The notes below the pieces were generated by a model. It was not told the origin of the DNA and ran no database searches. It saw only the letters and a program-made list of their open reading frames with translations. From positions 6,380,116-6,444,115 of the forward strand of contig NZ_CP030840.1 of NCBI RefSeq assembly GCF_003330725.1: a stretch of 64,000 bases of DNA, written 5' to 3'. This stretch comes from Acidisarcina polymorpha (GTDB lineage: Bacteria > Acidobacteriota > Terriglobia > Terriglobales > Acidobacteriaceae). Positions within the stretch are counted from its first letter, which is position 1; each line of letters opens with the position of its first letter. Positions 53,025 to 61,045 of this stretch are shown one piece after another. Made by a program: the position numbers and the translations under genes.

Positions 53025-54568
53025 ACTCATCGAACCTATCTAATCCCGTCGCACCGTCAAAACCGCTCTCCGAGACGGCCATCGACATCTTCACCACCGC
53101 TCTCGAAGACTGCAATATCCCAGCCGCGTTCGACCGTTACCTTCATTTCGAAGAACACACGCTCTTCCTCCATCCATCGCCACTATTGAAGCCGAACGTA
53201 ATCGAACTCGATCAATTCAAGAAGATCTTTGTGATTGCCTTCGGGAAGGCCGCGCTCACCATGACCGACGCGCTGCTCGCGCGCCTGCCGCAGAAGCTCA
53301 ATGTTCACGGAGTTTGCTCGGCCCCGAAAATTCCTAAAGAACATACCCGCCAGATTCGTTACTTCGCGGGAGGCCATCCGCTTCCCAACAAAGAGTCCTT
53401 CGCCGCCGCCAAGGCTACCCTGAGCCTGCTCAAGACTGCCCGTAAGGACACCTTCATCTTCTTCCTGATCAGTGGCGGCGGATCAGCCATGCACGAGCTT
53501 CCGCTCAACAAGCACATTTCGCTCGAAGACACTATCGCCTTCCACGAAGCCCTGGTCGCCTCCGGCGCCACCATCACCGAAGTCAATACCGTCCGCAAGT
53601 ACTTCTCCGCGGTCAAAGGTGGACGACTCGCCCTGGCCGCTCCACTCGCCGAAAAGCTAACTTTGCTTCTCGCCGATGTGCCGCTCAAAGATCGCGCCGC
53701 CGTGGCCTCGTCGCCCACCCTGCCCGACGAATCGACGCTCGAGGAGTGCCGGGAAATCCTCTCCCGCTACCGTTTGCTTGAAATGTTTCCCTTCAAGGTG
53801 CGCGAGCATTTCGCCATGCTCGGTCTGGATACCTCAGGCGTCAAGCTTCTGGATAGGCCGGCTGAGAAATCCACCGACAGATCCACTGATAAATCCGACG
53901 ATCAGCCCGCAGTCACCATTGCTCCCGCTGTACACAGCGGCCTTCGCCTCCCCGGCATGAAGAAAATTGAAATCGATCCCGCCGCCGTCTTTGGCGATTC
54001 GCGTTTCATAACCCTCCTCTCGAATCACGACTTCGTCAACGCGGCCCGGGAGCGCGCCGAAGCACTCGGCTTCAAAGTCGTAATCGACAACAGCTGCGAC
54101 GATTGGGATTATGCCCAGGCTGCGCATTACCTTCTCGAGCGCTTCCACGCCCTCCGCCGCGAATACCCGCGCTTGTGCCTCCTGTCGAGCGGCGAAGTCA
54201 CCGTCCGTCTCGGCCCCCACCCCGGCTGCGGCGGACGCAATCAGCAGCTGGTCCTCACCGCCGCTCTGGACCTGGCCCACCACGAAGGCGAGAACCTGGC
54301 CATGCTCAGCGCAGGTTCCGACGGCATCGACGGAGACAGTCCTGCCGCTGGAGCGACTGTCGATCCGACCACCATCGCCCGGGCGCGCAGCTACAACTTC
54401 GACCCGGAAGAGACCCTCGCCGGCTTCAACACCTGCACCCTGTTTACCGCCCTCGGCGACAGCATCGTTACCGGTCCGACCGGCAACAACCTGCGCGACC
54501 TTAGGGTGCTGCTGGCCGTGCGCGATCCCGAAGCACGTGACGGTCCTAGTCACTCCTCCGGTGCGTGA
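53021..54568 (+). CDS. Glycerate 2-kinase (GckA/MOFRL type)
   Basis: Phosphorylates glycerate to 2-phosphoglycerate in serine-cycle, tartronate or glucarate degradation. The 515-residue protein has the N-terminal DUF4147 domain (IAFGKAALTMTDALL, GGHPLPNKESFAAAKA, LISGGGSAMHELP) and a C-terminal MOFRL domain (LLSSGEVTVRLGPHPGCGGRNQQLVLTAALDL, AGSDGIDGDSPAAGA). It is longer than usual because of a Lys/Asp/Ser-rich insertion (EKSTDRSTDKSDDQ) between the domains. Coupled by ATGA to the upstream hydrolase. vapB follows 41 bases later. Confidence 0.95.
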   Translation: MNSSNLSNPVAPSKPLSETAIDIFTTALEDCNIPAAFDRYLHFEEHTLFLHPSPLLKPNVIELDQFKKIFVIAFGKAALTMTDALLARLPQKLNVHGVCSAPKIPKEHTRQIRYFAGGHPLPNKESFAAAKATLSLLKTARKDTFIFFLISGGGSAMHELPLNKHISLEDTIAFHEALVASGATITEVNTVRKYFSAVKGGRLALAAPLAEKLTLLLADVPLKDRAAVASSPTLPDESTLEECREILSRYRLLEMFPFKVREHFAMLGLDTSGVKLLDRPAEKSTDRSTDKSDDQPAVTIAPAVHSGLRLPGMKKIEIDPAAVFGDSRFITLLSNHDFVNAARERAEALGFKVVIDNSCDDWDYAQAAHYLLERFHALRREYPRLCLLSSGEVTVRLGPHPGCGGRNQQLVLTAALDLAHHEGENLAMLSAGSDGIDGDSPAAGATVDPTTIARARSYNFDPEETLAGFNTCTLFTALGDSIVTGPTGNNLRDLRVLLAVRDPEARDGPSHSSGA

Positions 54569-54609
54569 TAGCCTGCGGTATATACCACTTTTTCCTGAAG
54601 AAAGTTTGC

Positions 54610-54852
54610 ATGGCCCGTATCGCAAAGCTCTTCCTCAATGGACGCAGCCAAGCCGTCAGGCTCCCCGCGGGATTTCGCTTCGAAGGCAAAGAGGTCTTCA
54701 TTCGCCGCGATGAAACCACCGGCGACGGCATCCTCTCCCGTCGTCCGGGGAGTTGGGATGACTTCTTCGAATTGGTGCGCACTTCCGACCTTCCTAAAGA
54801 CTTCTTGGATGATCGCTCCAAAGAGTCTGCGGAAGAACGGGACCTCTTTTGA
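54610..54852 (+). CDS. vapB: VapB-type antitoxin
   Basis: An 80-residue AbrB-fold antitoxin. MARIAKLFLNGRSQAVRLPAGFRF is the swapped-hairpin DNA-binding domain of this VapB group, and the C-terminal half (DDFFELV, PKDFLDDR) is the toxin-binding tail. The ATG at 54610 has GAAGAAAG upstream; a longer frame to 54565 overlaps the glycerate kinase and is not preferred. Intact in this window, whereas its toxin partner is frameshifted. It should repress its own promoter if functional. Confidence 0.9.
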   Translation: MARIAKLFLNGRSQAVRLPAGFRFEGKEVFIRRDETTGDGILSRRPGSWDDFFELVRTSDLPKDFLDDRSKESAEERDLF

Positions 54853-55256
54853 CCTCTGTTTCCTACCTGCTCGACACCAACACGGCCAGCTTCATCGTTC
54901 GCGGGAACCCTGACGTCGTTTTGAAACGCTTCGCCCAGGCGGCCCTGTGCAAACTGCTATCTCTGCTATTACCGAGGCGGAACTTTTGTTCGGCATCGCG
55001 CGCCGGCCGGAGGCGACCCGACTCAAGACCGTTGTGGGCCGAATCCTAAAGCAGATCGCCATCTTGCATGGGCTCGAAAGCAGCCAGGTACTACGCCCAT
55101 ATTCGAACAACCCTCGAAGGCCGGAGAGCCACTGGGCGCTTGGATACGATGATCGGTGCTCAGGCATTGGCCGAGGATCTCGTCCTCGTCTCAAACGATC
55201 ACGGCTTTCGCCAAATCTCCCATTTGAAGCTCGAAGATTGGACGCTTTCCCTCTAG
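54849..55256 (+). pseudogene. vapC: Frameshifted VapC PIN-domain toxin
   Basis: The three parts of a PIN-domain ribonuclease are encoded in two reading frames: the start (SYLLDTNTASFIVRGNP, frame of 54849), a middle (QTAISAITEAELLFGIARRPEATRLK, shifted from about 54947) and the end (LDTMIGAQALAEDLVLVSNDHGFRQISHLKLEDW, back in the first frame from about 55068). One base is missing near 54946 and one is extra near 55067. All acidic active-site residues would be present if both were corrected. As it stands, the first frame stops at 55047-55049. It starts by TTGA overlap with vapB. Either a decayed toxin or two base-call errors. Confidence 0.85.
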
Positions 55257-55322
55257 CGTCCCCGGTTCTAGAGTTTCCGAGGAGGACGGGAAGTGCTCTA
55301 ATCGCACCAGGAGATTACCCGC

Positions 55323-56321
55323 GTGCTCGGTCTGCCCAAAAGAGCCCTTTTCCTCGCCGCCTTCCTTTTGTGCCTCACAATCCTCGCGACAAAAGCGTTC
55401 GCCCAGGCACCCCAGCTAGTCATCATCGATACCGACATCGGCGATGACATCGACGACGTGCTCGCCATCGGCCTTGCGCTTTCGAGTCCCGAACTTAAAA
55501 TCCTCGGCATCGAGTCCGCGTGGGGTGACACCGCTCTTCGCGCCCGCATGCTCGATCGGTTGCTGTGTGAGACCGGACGCGCCGACATCCCGGTCGCCGT
55601 AGGCATCGAAAAACATGGCCCGGGCGGAGCGACCTTCTCCCAGGCTCGCTGGGCGGAACGCCAGCCGGAGAAGACACACACCCCCGCCGTCGACTTCCTG
55701 CTCGACCAGATCAAGCAGCATCCCGGCGAGATCACCCTGATCGGCATCGCGCCGCTCACCAATCTCGCGGCCGCCCTTCAGCGTGATCCCAATACCTTCA
55801 GAAAGCTGAAACGGATCGTCATCATGGGAGGCTCCATTCACCGCGGATATGACGATCTCGGCTACACCCCCGATCACGGTCCCGACGCCGAGTACAACAT
55901 TGCCATGGATCCAGCTGCGGCGCAGGCCATCTTTCACGCCGGCGTACCGCTCTTCGTCATGCCGCTAGACTCCACTCAGCTCAAGCTTGACGAGGTCAAG
56001 CGCCGGCTGCTCTTCACGCAAAGCACCGACCTTACTGATGCGCTTGCGCTGCTTTACGAACAATGGTCGCGATCGACCTCCCAGGTGACCCCAACCATGT
56101 TCGACGCGGTCGCTGCCGCCTACAGCATCGAACCCGCTCTATGTCCCACCACTCCGATGAACGTCGATGTCGACGCCCGCGGCTACACCCGCCAGGTCGC
56201 GGCCCAGTCGAATGTGCACGCGAATGCGAACGTCTGCCTAAGCTCCGACTCAGACGGCTTCTTCGCGTTCTATATGCCTCGCCTGCTCAAACAGAAACTA
56301 GCGGGCTCCTGCGCTCGCTAG
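55323..56321 (+). CDS. Secreted inosine-uridine-type nucleoside hydrolase
   Basis: Cleaves nucleosides into base and ribose; the calcium-binding DTDIGDDIDDV near residue 37 is the family signature, with IGIAPLTNLAAAL, IVIMGGS and EYNIAMDPAAA also present. An N-terminal signal peptide (LFLAAFLLCLTILATKAFAQ) suggests a periplasmic salvage role. The start is GTG at 55323 with AGGAG upstream. Length 332 residues is typical for the exported type. Confidence 0.93.
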   Translation: MLGLPKRALFLAAFLLCLTILATKAFAQAPQLVIIDTDIGDDIDDVLAIGLALSSPELKILGIESAWGDTALRARMLDRLLCETGRADIPVAVGIEKHGPGGATFSQARWAERQPEKTHTPAVDFLLDQIKQHPGEITLIGIAPLTNLAAALQRDPNTFRKLKRIVIMGGSIHRGYDDLGYTPDHGPDAEYNIAMDPAAAQAIFHAGVPLFVMPLDSTQLKLDEVKRRLLFTQSTDLTDALALLYEQWSRSTSQVTPTMFDAVAAAYSIEPALCPTTPMNVDVDARGYTRQVAAQSNVHANANVCLSSDSDGFFAFYMPRLLKQKLAGSCAR

Positions 56322-56426
56322 CAGGCCCCTGCGCTCGATCGATAATTGAGCAGAATAGGTGATGACAAGTGGATGAGACAAAGGGTCGGACTCCCGTTGC
56401 AGCCACAGCTGCGATACTCTCAAAAC

Positions 56427-57056
56427 ATGGCAGCAAAGACCCTCTACATAGCCACTAGCAATCCCGGCAAACTGCGCGATTTTGCCGCCGCCGCTCAGGC
56501 TCTTGCCTCGCCCGCAGATAAGTTTGCGATCGCGCCGATGCCTTGCCTTGACCGGATCCCGCCTCCTCCGGAGGACGAATTGACGTTCAAGGGAAATGCC
56601 CGCGCCAAAGCCATCTACTATAGTCGACTGGCTCCCGGCTTCGACATTATCGCGGATGACTCCGGTCTCGAGGTCGATGCACTGGAGGGTGAACCAGGCG
56701 TAAGGTCAGCCCGTTATGCGGAGGGAGCTTCAAAGCACGATCAGGACGAGGCAAACAACCGGCTCCTGCTCAAGAACCTGGCTTCTGTGGCGGATGAAAA
56801 GCGTACAGCCCGGTACCGCTGTGTGCTCGCCTTGGCGCGGGATGGAGAGTGTTTGGTCACTGCCGAAGGCAGTGTGGAAGGTCTGATCGCCGCTAGACCT
56901 CAGGGCGACAGAGGATTCGGATACGATCCACTTTTCTACCTGCCGGAGCTAGGCAAGACCATGGCTGAAATCGACCTCGAAATGAAAGACTCAATCAGTC
57001 ACCGGGGAAGCGCTTTGCGTGATTTGTTCGAACAATTGGCGACCCATCTCTCGTGA
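56427..57056 (+). CDS. rdgB: Non-canonical purine NTP pyrophosphatase (RdgB/HAM1)
   Basis: House-cleaning enzyme that removes dITP, XTP and related nucleotides to prevent mutagenesis. The 209 residues from the ATG at 56427 show the family blocks TSNPGKLRDF, FKGNARAKAI, IIADDSGLEVDALEGEPGVRSARYA, GFGYDPLFYLPE and SHRGSALRDL. A longer frame to 56346 has no homology before MAAKTLYIATSN. It is on its own between the nucleoside hydrolase and the sdh operon. Confidence 0.95.
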   Translation: MAAKTLYIATSNPGKLRDFAAAAQALASPADKFAIAPMPCLDRIPPPPEDELTFKGNARAKAIYYSRLAPGFDIIADDSGLEVDALEGEPGVRSARYAEGASKHDQDEANNRLLLKNLASVADEKRTARYRCVLALARDGECLVTAEGSVEGLIAARPQGDRGFGYDPLFYLPELGKTMAEIDLEMKDSISHRGSALRDLFEQLATHLS

Positions 57057-57131
57057 CTCTTTACCCGGTGCTCTGACCGAAGGAGTATGCTCGACCCGGG
57101 CGTGGGCGAAGCTTTAGCTCTCCCATAACTT

Positions 57132-57180
57132 ACGAGCAAACCATACGATCACGGGCAAAACTAGGAAATCACGAGCAAAC
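57132..57180. promoter_or_regulatory. Three direct repeats upstream of sdhC
   Basis: ACGAGCAAA, ACGGGCAAA and ACGAGCAAA start at 57132, 57151 and 57171. The 19-20 base spacing puts all three on the same face of the helix, as expected for cooperative binding of a regulator. They lie just upstream of the candidate sdh promoter. Confidence 0.4.
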
Positions 57181-57225
57181 AGGGCTTGTCCGTTTCGTCC
57201 TGTTGGACTCAATAGCGTGGCTGCC

Positions 57226-57255
57226 TTGACTGGCATTCTTGCCGACACGAATAAT
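57226..57255 (+). promoter_or_regulatory. Candidate sigma-70-type promoter of sdhCAB
   Basis: TTGACT at 57226 and AATAAT at 57250 are separated by 18 bases and lie about 90 bases before the sdhC start codon, which has AGGAG upstream. Plausible by resemblance to the bacterial consensus only. Confidence 0.35.
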
Positions 57256-57346
57256 AAAGATTCATGAATTGTAGATAACTGATTGTTCGATCAAGAACCA
57301 TAGCCGCTGCTCGGCTGCCCACGGGAAAACTCTAGGAGTCAATATT

Positions 57347-58126
57347 ATGGCCACTGCCACCGCACCCCCTGCTGTTCCATCTTTGCGCGGCGTTCCTCCC
57401 CTGCGCGCCGGGCAGGGGCATTCGTTTTTGCTTCGCAAGCTCCACTCGCTGAGTGGGATAGTGCCCATCGGCGCATTCCTGATCGAGCATCTGATTTCGA
57501 ACTTCGAGGCACTCAAGGGACCCGCCGCTTATGCAGCGCAAGTCAAGTTTCTGAATGGATTGCCCTTCGTCAGAATTCTGGAGTGGGCGTTCATCTTTCT
57601 ACCCATCCTCTATCACTCGCTTTACGGCCTCTACATCACTTTCCGCGGAAGACAGAACGTCAACGTCTATCCTTGGGCCGGCAATTGGATGTATCTATCG
57701 CAGCGGGTCACCGGGTTGATCGCGTTTGCATACATCATTCAGCATGTCTGGAGGCAGCGTTTTGCCGGGGTCAGCTTGCCCGAACATCCTGGAGCGGCCT
57801 TTCACAAAGTCCAGGTGGAGCTTTCGAATCCCTGGATGCTGGCCGTCTATGCGATCGCGATGATTGCAACCTGCTGGCACTTTGCTTATGGGATATGGCT
57901 CTTCGCCGCGAAATGGGGTCTCACTCCCGGAGACAAGGCACGCAAGCGCTTCGGCTATGTCTGCGCAGCGCTCGGCGCGGTGTTGATCGTGGTCGGACTC
58001 GCCAGCCTCTATGCCTTCGTTGGCCCGCAGTACCAAAATGCACCCTCAGATTTGACTCCTGCGCAAATAGAAGCCGGCCCCATGGCTTCGCCCCCGGCTG
58101 GAGGGAATACTCCTGCTTCACAATAG
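57347..58126 (+). CDS. sdhC: Succinate dehydrogenase cytochrome b558 subunit
   Basis: Membrane anchor of a type-B succinate dehydrogenase/fumarate reductase. The 259 residues show five transmembrane helices and the four conserved haem-ligand His candidates (EHLISN, YHSLYGLY, QHVWRQR, CWHFAYGIW), consistent with two haems b and quinone reduction in the membrane. AGGAG precedes the ATG. First of the sdhCAB set. The order C-A-B and single anchor are typical of this type and differ from the E. coli sdhCDAB arrangement. Confidence 0.95.
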   Translation: MATATAPPAVPSLRGVPPLRAGQGHSFLLRKLHSLSGIVPIGAFLIEHLISNFEALKGPAAYAAQVKFLNGLPFVRILEWAFIFLPILYHSLYGLYITFRGRQNVNVYPWAGNWMYLSQRVTGLIAFAYIIQHVWRQRFAGVSLPEHPGAAFHKVQVELSNPWMLAVYAIAMIATCWHFAYGIWLFAAKWGLTPGDKARKRFGYVCAALGAVLIVVGLASLYAFVGPQYQNAPSDLTPAQIEAGPMASPPAGGNTPASQ

Positions 58127-58244
58127 AGATATGGGGAGACTGGCGAAGTACGGGACACCCCGTCGCAGGGTTGCTCGCTTTAGTTTACGGATAGTAGAAG
58201 AAGAAATGGGGCCTTCAGGCCCGGCTGGAAAGGCCAAATAGCTT

Positions 58245-60026
58245 ATGGCAGCAAGCCCAAGAATTATCGTAGTCGGCGGCGGATTGGCTGGACTCTCGGC
58301 CGTGATGAAGATAGCCGAGGCTGGCGGCAAGGTCGACCTCTTCTCGATCGTCCCCGTCAAGCGCTCGCACTCAGTCTGTGCGCAGGGCGGCATCAATGCC
58401 GCAAAGAACCTTAAAGGGGAAGGGGACTCGACCTGGGCGCATTTCGATGACACGATCTATGGCGGCGACTTCCTCGCCAACCAAACGCCGGTCAAGAATA
58501 TGTGCGACAACGGACCGGCGATCATCGATCTGCTGGACCGTATGGGTGTGCCATTCAACCGGACACCAGAGGGTCTGCTCGACTTCCGCCGCTTCGGTGG
58601 AACGCTCTTCCATCGCACTGCATTCGCCGGTGCGACGACCGGCCAGCAGCTCCTCTATGCGCTCGATGAGCAGGTCCGCCGCTATGAGTCTGAAGGCAAG
58701 GTCCAGAAGTATGAGGGTTGGGAGTTCCTCTCGGCAGTGCTTGACGAGAGCAAGGTTTGCCGAGGCATCTGTGCGATGAATCTCCGCACCATGGAGGTTC
58801 GTACTTTCCCCGCCGACGCCATCATCATCGCCACCGGCGGCATCGGAGCGATCTTTGGCAAGAGCACCAACTCTGTCGTCTGCACCGGTTCGGCGCAGTC
58901 GGCTCTCTATCAGCAGGGTGCTTATTACGCCAATGGCGAGTTCATCCAGGTTCACCCAACTTCCATTCCCGGCGAAGACAAGCTTCGGCTGATGTCGGAG
59001 TCGGCGCGGGGGGAGGGCGGCCGCGTCTGGGTACCGCGTAAAGCTGGGGACAGCCGCGACTGGAAGAGCATTCCGGCTGCGGAGCGCTTTTACTTCCTGG
59101 AAGAGTGGTATCCCAAATACGGCAATCTGGTGCCACGCGATGTGGCGACTCGAGCGATTCATAAAGTCGTCTACGAACTTGGGCTGGGCATCGATGGTCA
59201 ACCGATGGTCTATCTCGACCTCACCCACATCGACCGTGAGACCCTCAACCGCAAACTAGAAGGCATCCTCGAAATTTACGAGAAATTTGTCGGCGACGAT
59301 CCTCGCGAAGTACCGATGAAAATCTTCCCGGGAATGCACTACACCATGGGTGGACTTTGGGTCGACTACAACCAGATGACCAACCTGTCCGGAGTCTTCG
59401 CGGCGGGCGAGGCTGAATACAACTATCACGGCGCGAATCGCCTGGGGGCGAATTCCCTGCTCTCCTGCATCCACGGTGGATTTGTCGCCGGACCCAAGGC
59501 TCTCGAATATGCTAAGGCGCTTCCCGCGGCACAAGGCGACGGCGGCCACAGTGCAGAAAAGAAGCGGCAGGAAGAGATGAATGCCGGCCTGATGCGGTCC
59601 GACGGCACGGAAAATCCATTCAAGCTGTGGCGTGAACTTGGCGACACCATGACCAAGAACGTCACCGTGATCCGCTACAACAAGGGCTGTAAAGAGGCCG
59701 ATGTCAAGATTTACGAACTCCTGGAGCGCTACCGGAACATCAATCTGAGCGATAAAAGTTCGTGGGCCAACACCAGCTTCGCCTTCACCCGGCAGCTATA
59801 TAACATGCTGCAACTCGGGCGGGTTGTCGCCCAGGGCGCAGCGCTTCGCGATGAGTCTCGCGGTGCGCACTATAAACCCGACTTTCCGGAGCGGAACGAC
59901 GAGAAGTTCCTGAAAACGACCAAAGCCTACTTCGCGCCGGATGCCGATGAACCGAGGTTCGAGTACGAAACGGTAGATACGCAATTTATTAAGCCCCGCC
60001 CGCGCCGCTACGACGCCGTGAAATAA
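58245..60026 (+). CDS. sdhA: Succinate dehydrogenase flavoprotein subunit
   Basis: Oxidises succinate to fumarate using covalently bound FAD. The 593 residues contain the FAD fold (VVGGGLAGLSAVMKIAEAGG), the His-flavin segment RSHSVCAQGGINAA, the substrate region FHRTAFAGATTGQQLLYALDE and RGEGGRVW, and the C-terminal helical domain. Length and sequence fit the type-B enzymes of epsilon-proteobacteria and bacilli. It lies 118 bases after sdhC; a small hairpin precedes its start. Confidence 0.97.
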   Translation: MAASPRIIVVGGGLAGLSAVMKIAEAGGKVDLFSIVPVKRSHSVCAQGGINAAKNLKGEGDSTWAHFDDTIYGGDFLANQTPVKNMCDNGPAIIDLLDRMGVPFNRTPEGLLDFRRFGGTLFHRTAFAGATTGQQLLYALDEQVRRYESEGKVQKYEGWEFLSAVLDESKVCRGICAMNLRTMEVRTFPADAIIIATGGIGAIFGKSTNSVVCTGSAQSALYQQGAYYANGEFIQVHPTSIPGEDKLRLMSESARGEGGRVWVPRKAGDSRDWKSIPAAERFYFLEEWYPKYGNLVPRDVATRAIHKVVYELGLGIDGQPMVYLDLTHIDRETLNRKLEGILEIYEKFVGDDPREVPMKIFPGMHYTMGGLWVDYNQMTNLSGVFAAGEAEYNYHGANRLGANSLLSCIHGGFVAGPKALEYAKALPAAQGDGGHSAEKKRQEEMNAGLMRSDGTENPFKLWRELGDTMTKNVTVIRYNKGCKEADVKIYELLERYRNINLSDKSSWANTSFAFTRQLYNMLQLGRVVAQGAALRDESRGAHYKPDFPERNDEKFLKTTKAYFAPDADEPRFEYETVDTQFIKPRPRRYDAVK

Positions 60027-60092
60027 AGTAGGCGAGTTCGCCCAGGGTTAGCAAGCGGACCTAGGTCCGCGAGGCAGCAAAGAACCGGAGAA

Positions 60093-60845
60093 ATGATGCC
60101 CGAACGCACTATCAAAATCGAAATCAAGCGCCAGAGCGGACCCGATGCCGAGGCGCACTGGGACAAGTTCGAGCTCCCTTATCGTCCTGGAATGAACGTC
60201 ATCTCCTCGATGATGGAGATTGCCGCCAACCCGGTCACCGCGGATGGCAAAGCCACTACGCCGATCGCCTACGACTCCAATTGCCTGGAAGAGATCTGCG
60301 GCTCCTGTGCGATGCTGATCAACGGAAAGGCGAAGATGGCCTGTTCAGCACTCGTCGATAACCTGGAGCAGCCTATTCGTTTGGAGCCATTATCGAAATT
60401 TCCGGTAATCCGTGACCTGGCCGTCGACCGCAGTGTCCTCTTCGAGAATCTCAAGCGGGTCAAGGCCTGGGTGCCAGTCGACGGCTCCTACGACCTCGGT
60501 CCCGGACCACGCATCTTCCCGCAATCGCAGGAAGAGAGCTATCCGCTCTCCAATTGCATCTCCTGCACGATCTGCATGGAGGTCTGCCCGCAGTTCAATG
60601 AGTCGACCGGCTTTGTCGGAGCGGCCACGATAGCGCAGGTCAAGCTCTTCAATGAAAACCCTACCGGCAAGGTGCTCAAGCAAGACCGGCTGCGTGCGCT
60701 GATGGGAGATGGCGGCATTGCCGACTGCGCTTACGCACAGAACTGCGTCAACGCCTGCCCCAAGCAACTGCCGCTCACCCGCGCCATCTCCGATGTCAGC
60801 CGTGATGTGATTGTGCAAGGCATCAAGGACTTCTTCACTCACTAA
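60093..60845 (+). CDS. sdhB: Succinate dehydrogenase iron-sulfur subunit
   Basis: Carries electrons from FAD to the membrane quinone site. Cys ligands are visible for all three clusters: the 2Fe-2S set in CLEEICGSCAMLINGKAKMAC, and the 4Fe-4S and 3Fe-4S sets in CISCTICMEVCP and CAYAQNCVNACPKQLP. The 250 residues are normal for the subunit. The start at 60093 has two adjacent ATGs (Met-Met). Last gene of the operon; chitinase follows 200 bases later. Confidence 0.97.
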   Translation: MMPERTIKIEIKRQSGPDAEAHWDKFELPYRPGMNVISSMMEIAANPVTADGKATTPIAYDSNCLEEICGSCAMLINGKAKMACSALVDNLEQPIRLEPLSKFPVIRDLAVDRSVLFENLKRVKAWVPVDGSYDLGPGPRIFPQSQEESYPLSNCISCTICMEVCPQFNESTGFVGAATIAQVKLFNENPTGKVLKQDRLRALMGDGGIADCAYAQNCVNACPKQLPLTRAISDVSRDVIVQGIKDFFTH

Positions 60846-60994
60846 GCCCTTCGTTCGCGATTCGAGTGGAATTCACTTTCGGCTGGCCATCGCCGGGGTG
60901 AATTCGACTCACTTGTTCGACTCCCTGTTTCAACTCCACGTCCTTCTTTTTTATTTTCCTTGACGGCCCTCCCTCCGTGCCTGATTATTCTTTC

Positions 60995-61010
60995 ATTCAA
61001 ACGATTGAAT
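60995..61010. promoter_or_regulatory. LacI-type operator-like palindrome upstream of the GH18 gene
   Basis: ATTCAAAC-GATTGAAT is a near-perfect 16-base palindrome (seven of eight positions) with a central CG, the form used by many LacI/GalR-family regulators. It lies 36 bases ahead of the glycosidase start codon. Confidence 0.4.
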
Positions 61011-61045
61011 AGTCTGCACTTACCTTTCGACCAAGAGGACCGCCC

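Noticed and set aside
53834-54625. Leftward 263-residue frame opposite glycerate 2-kinase
   Set aside because: Antisense shadow; the kinase frame carries full DUF4147 and MOFRL motifs.
54947-55447. 166-residue frame starting inside the vapC region
   Set aside because: Its first half is the middle of VapC in a shifted frame and the rest runs out of frame into the next gene, so it is not an independent gene.
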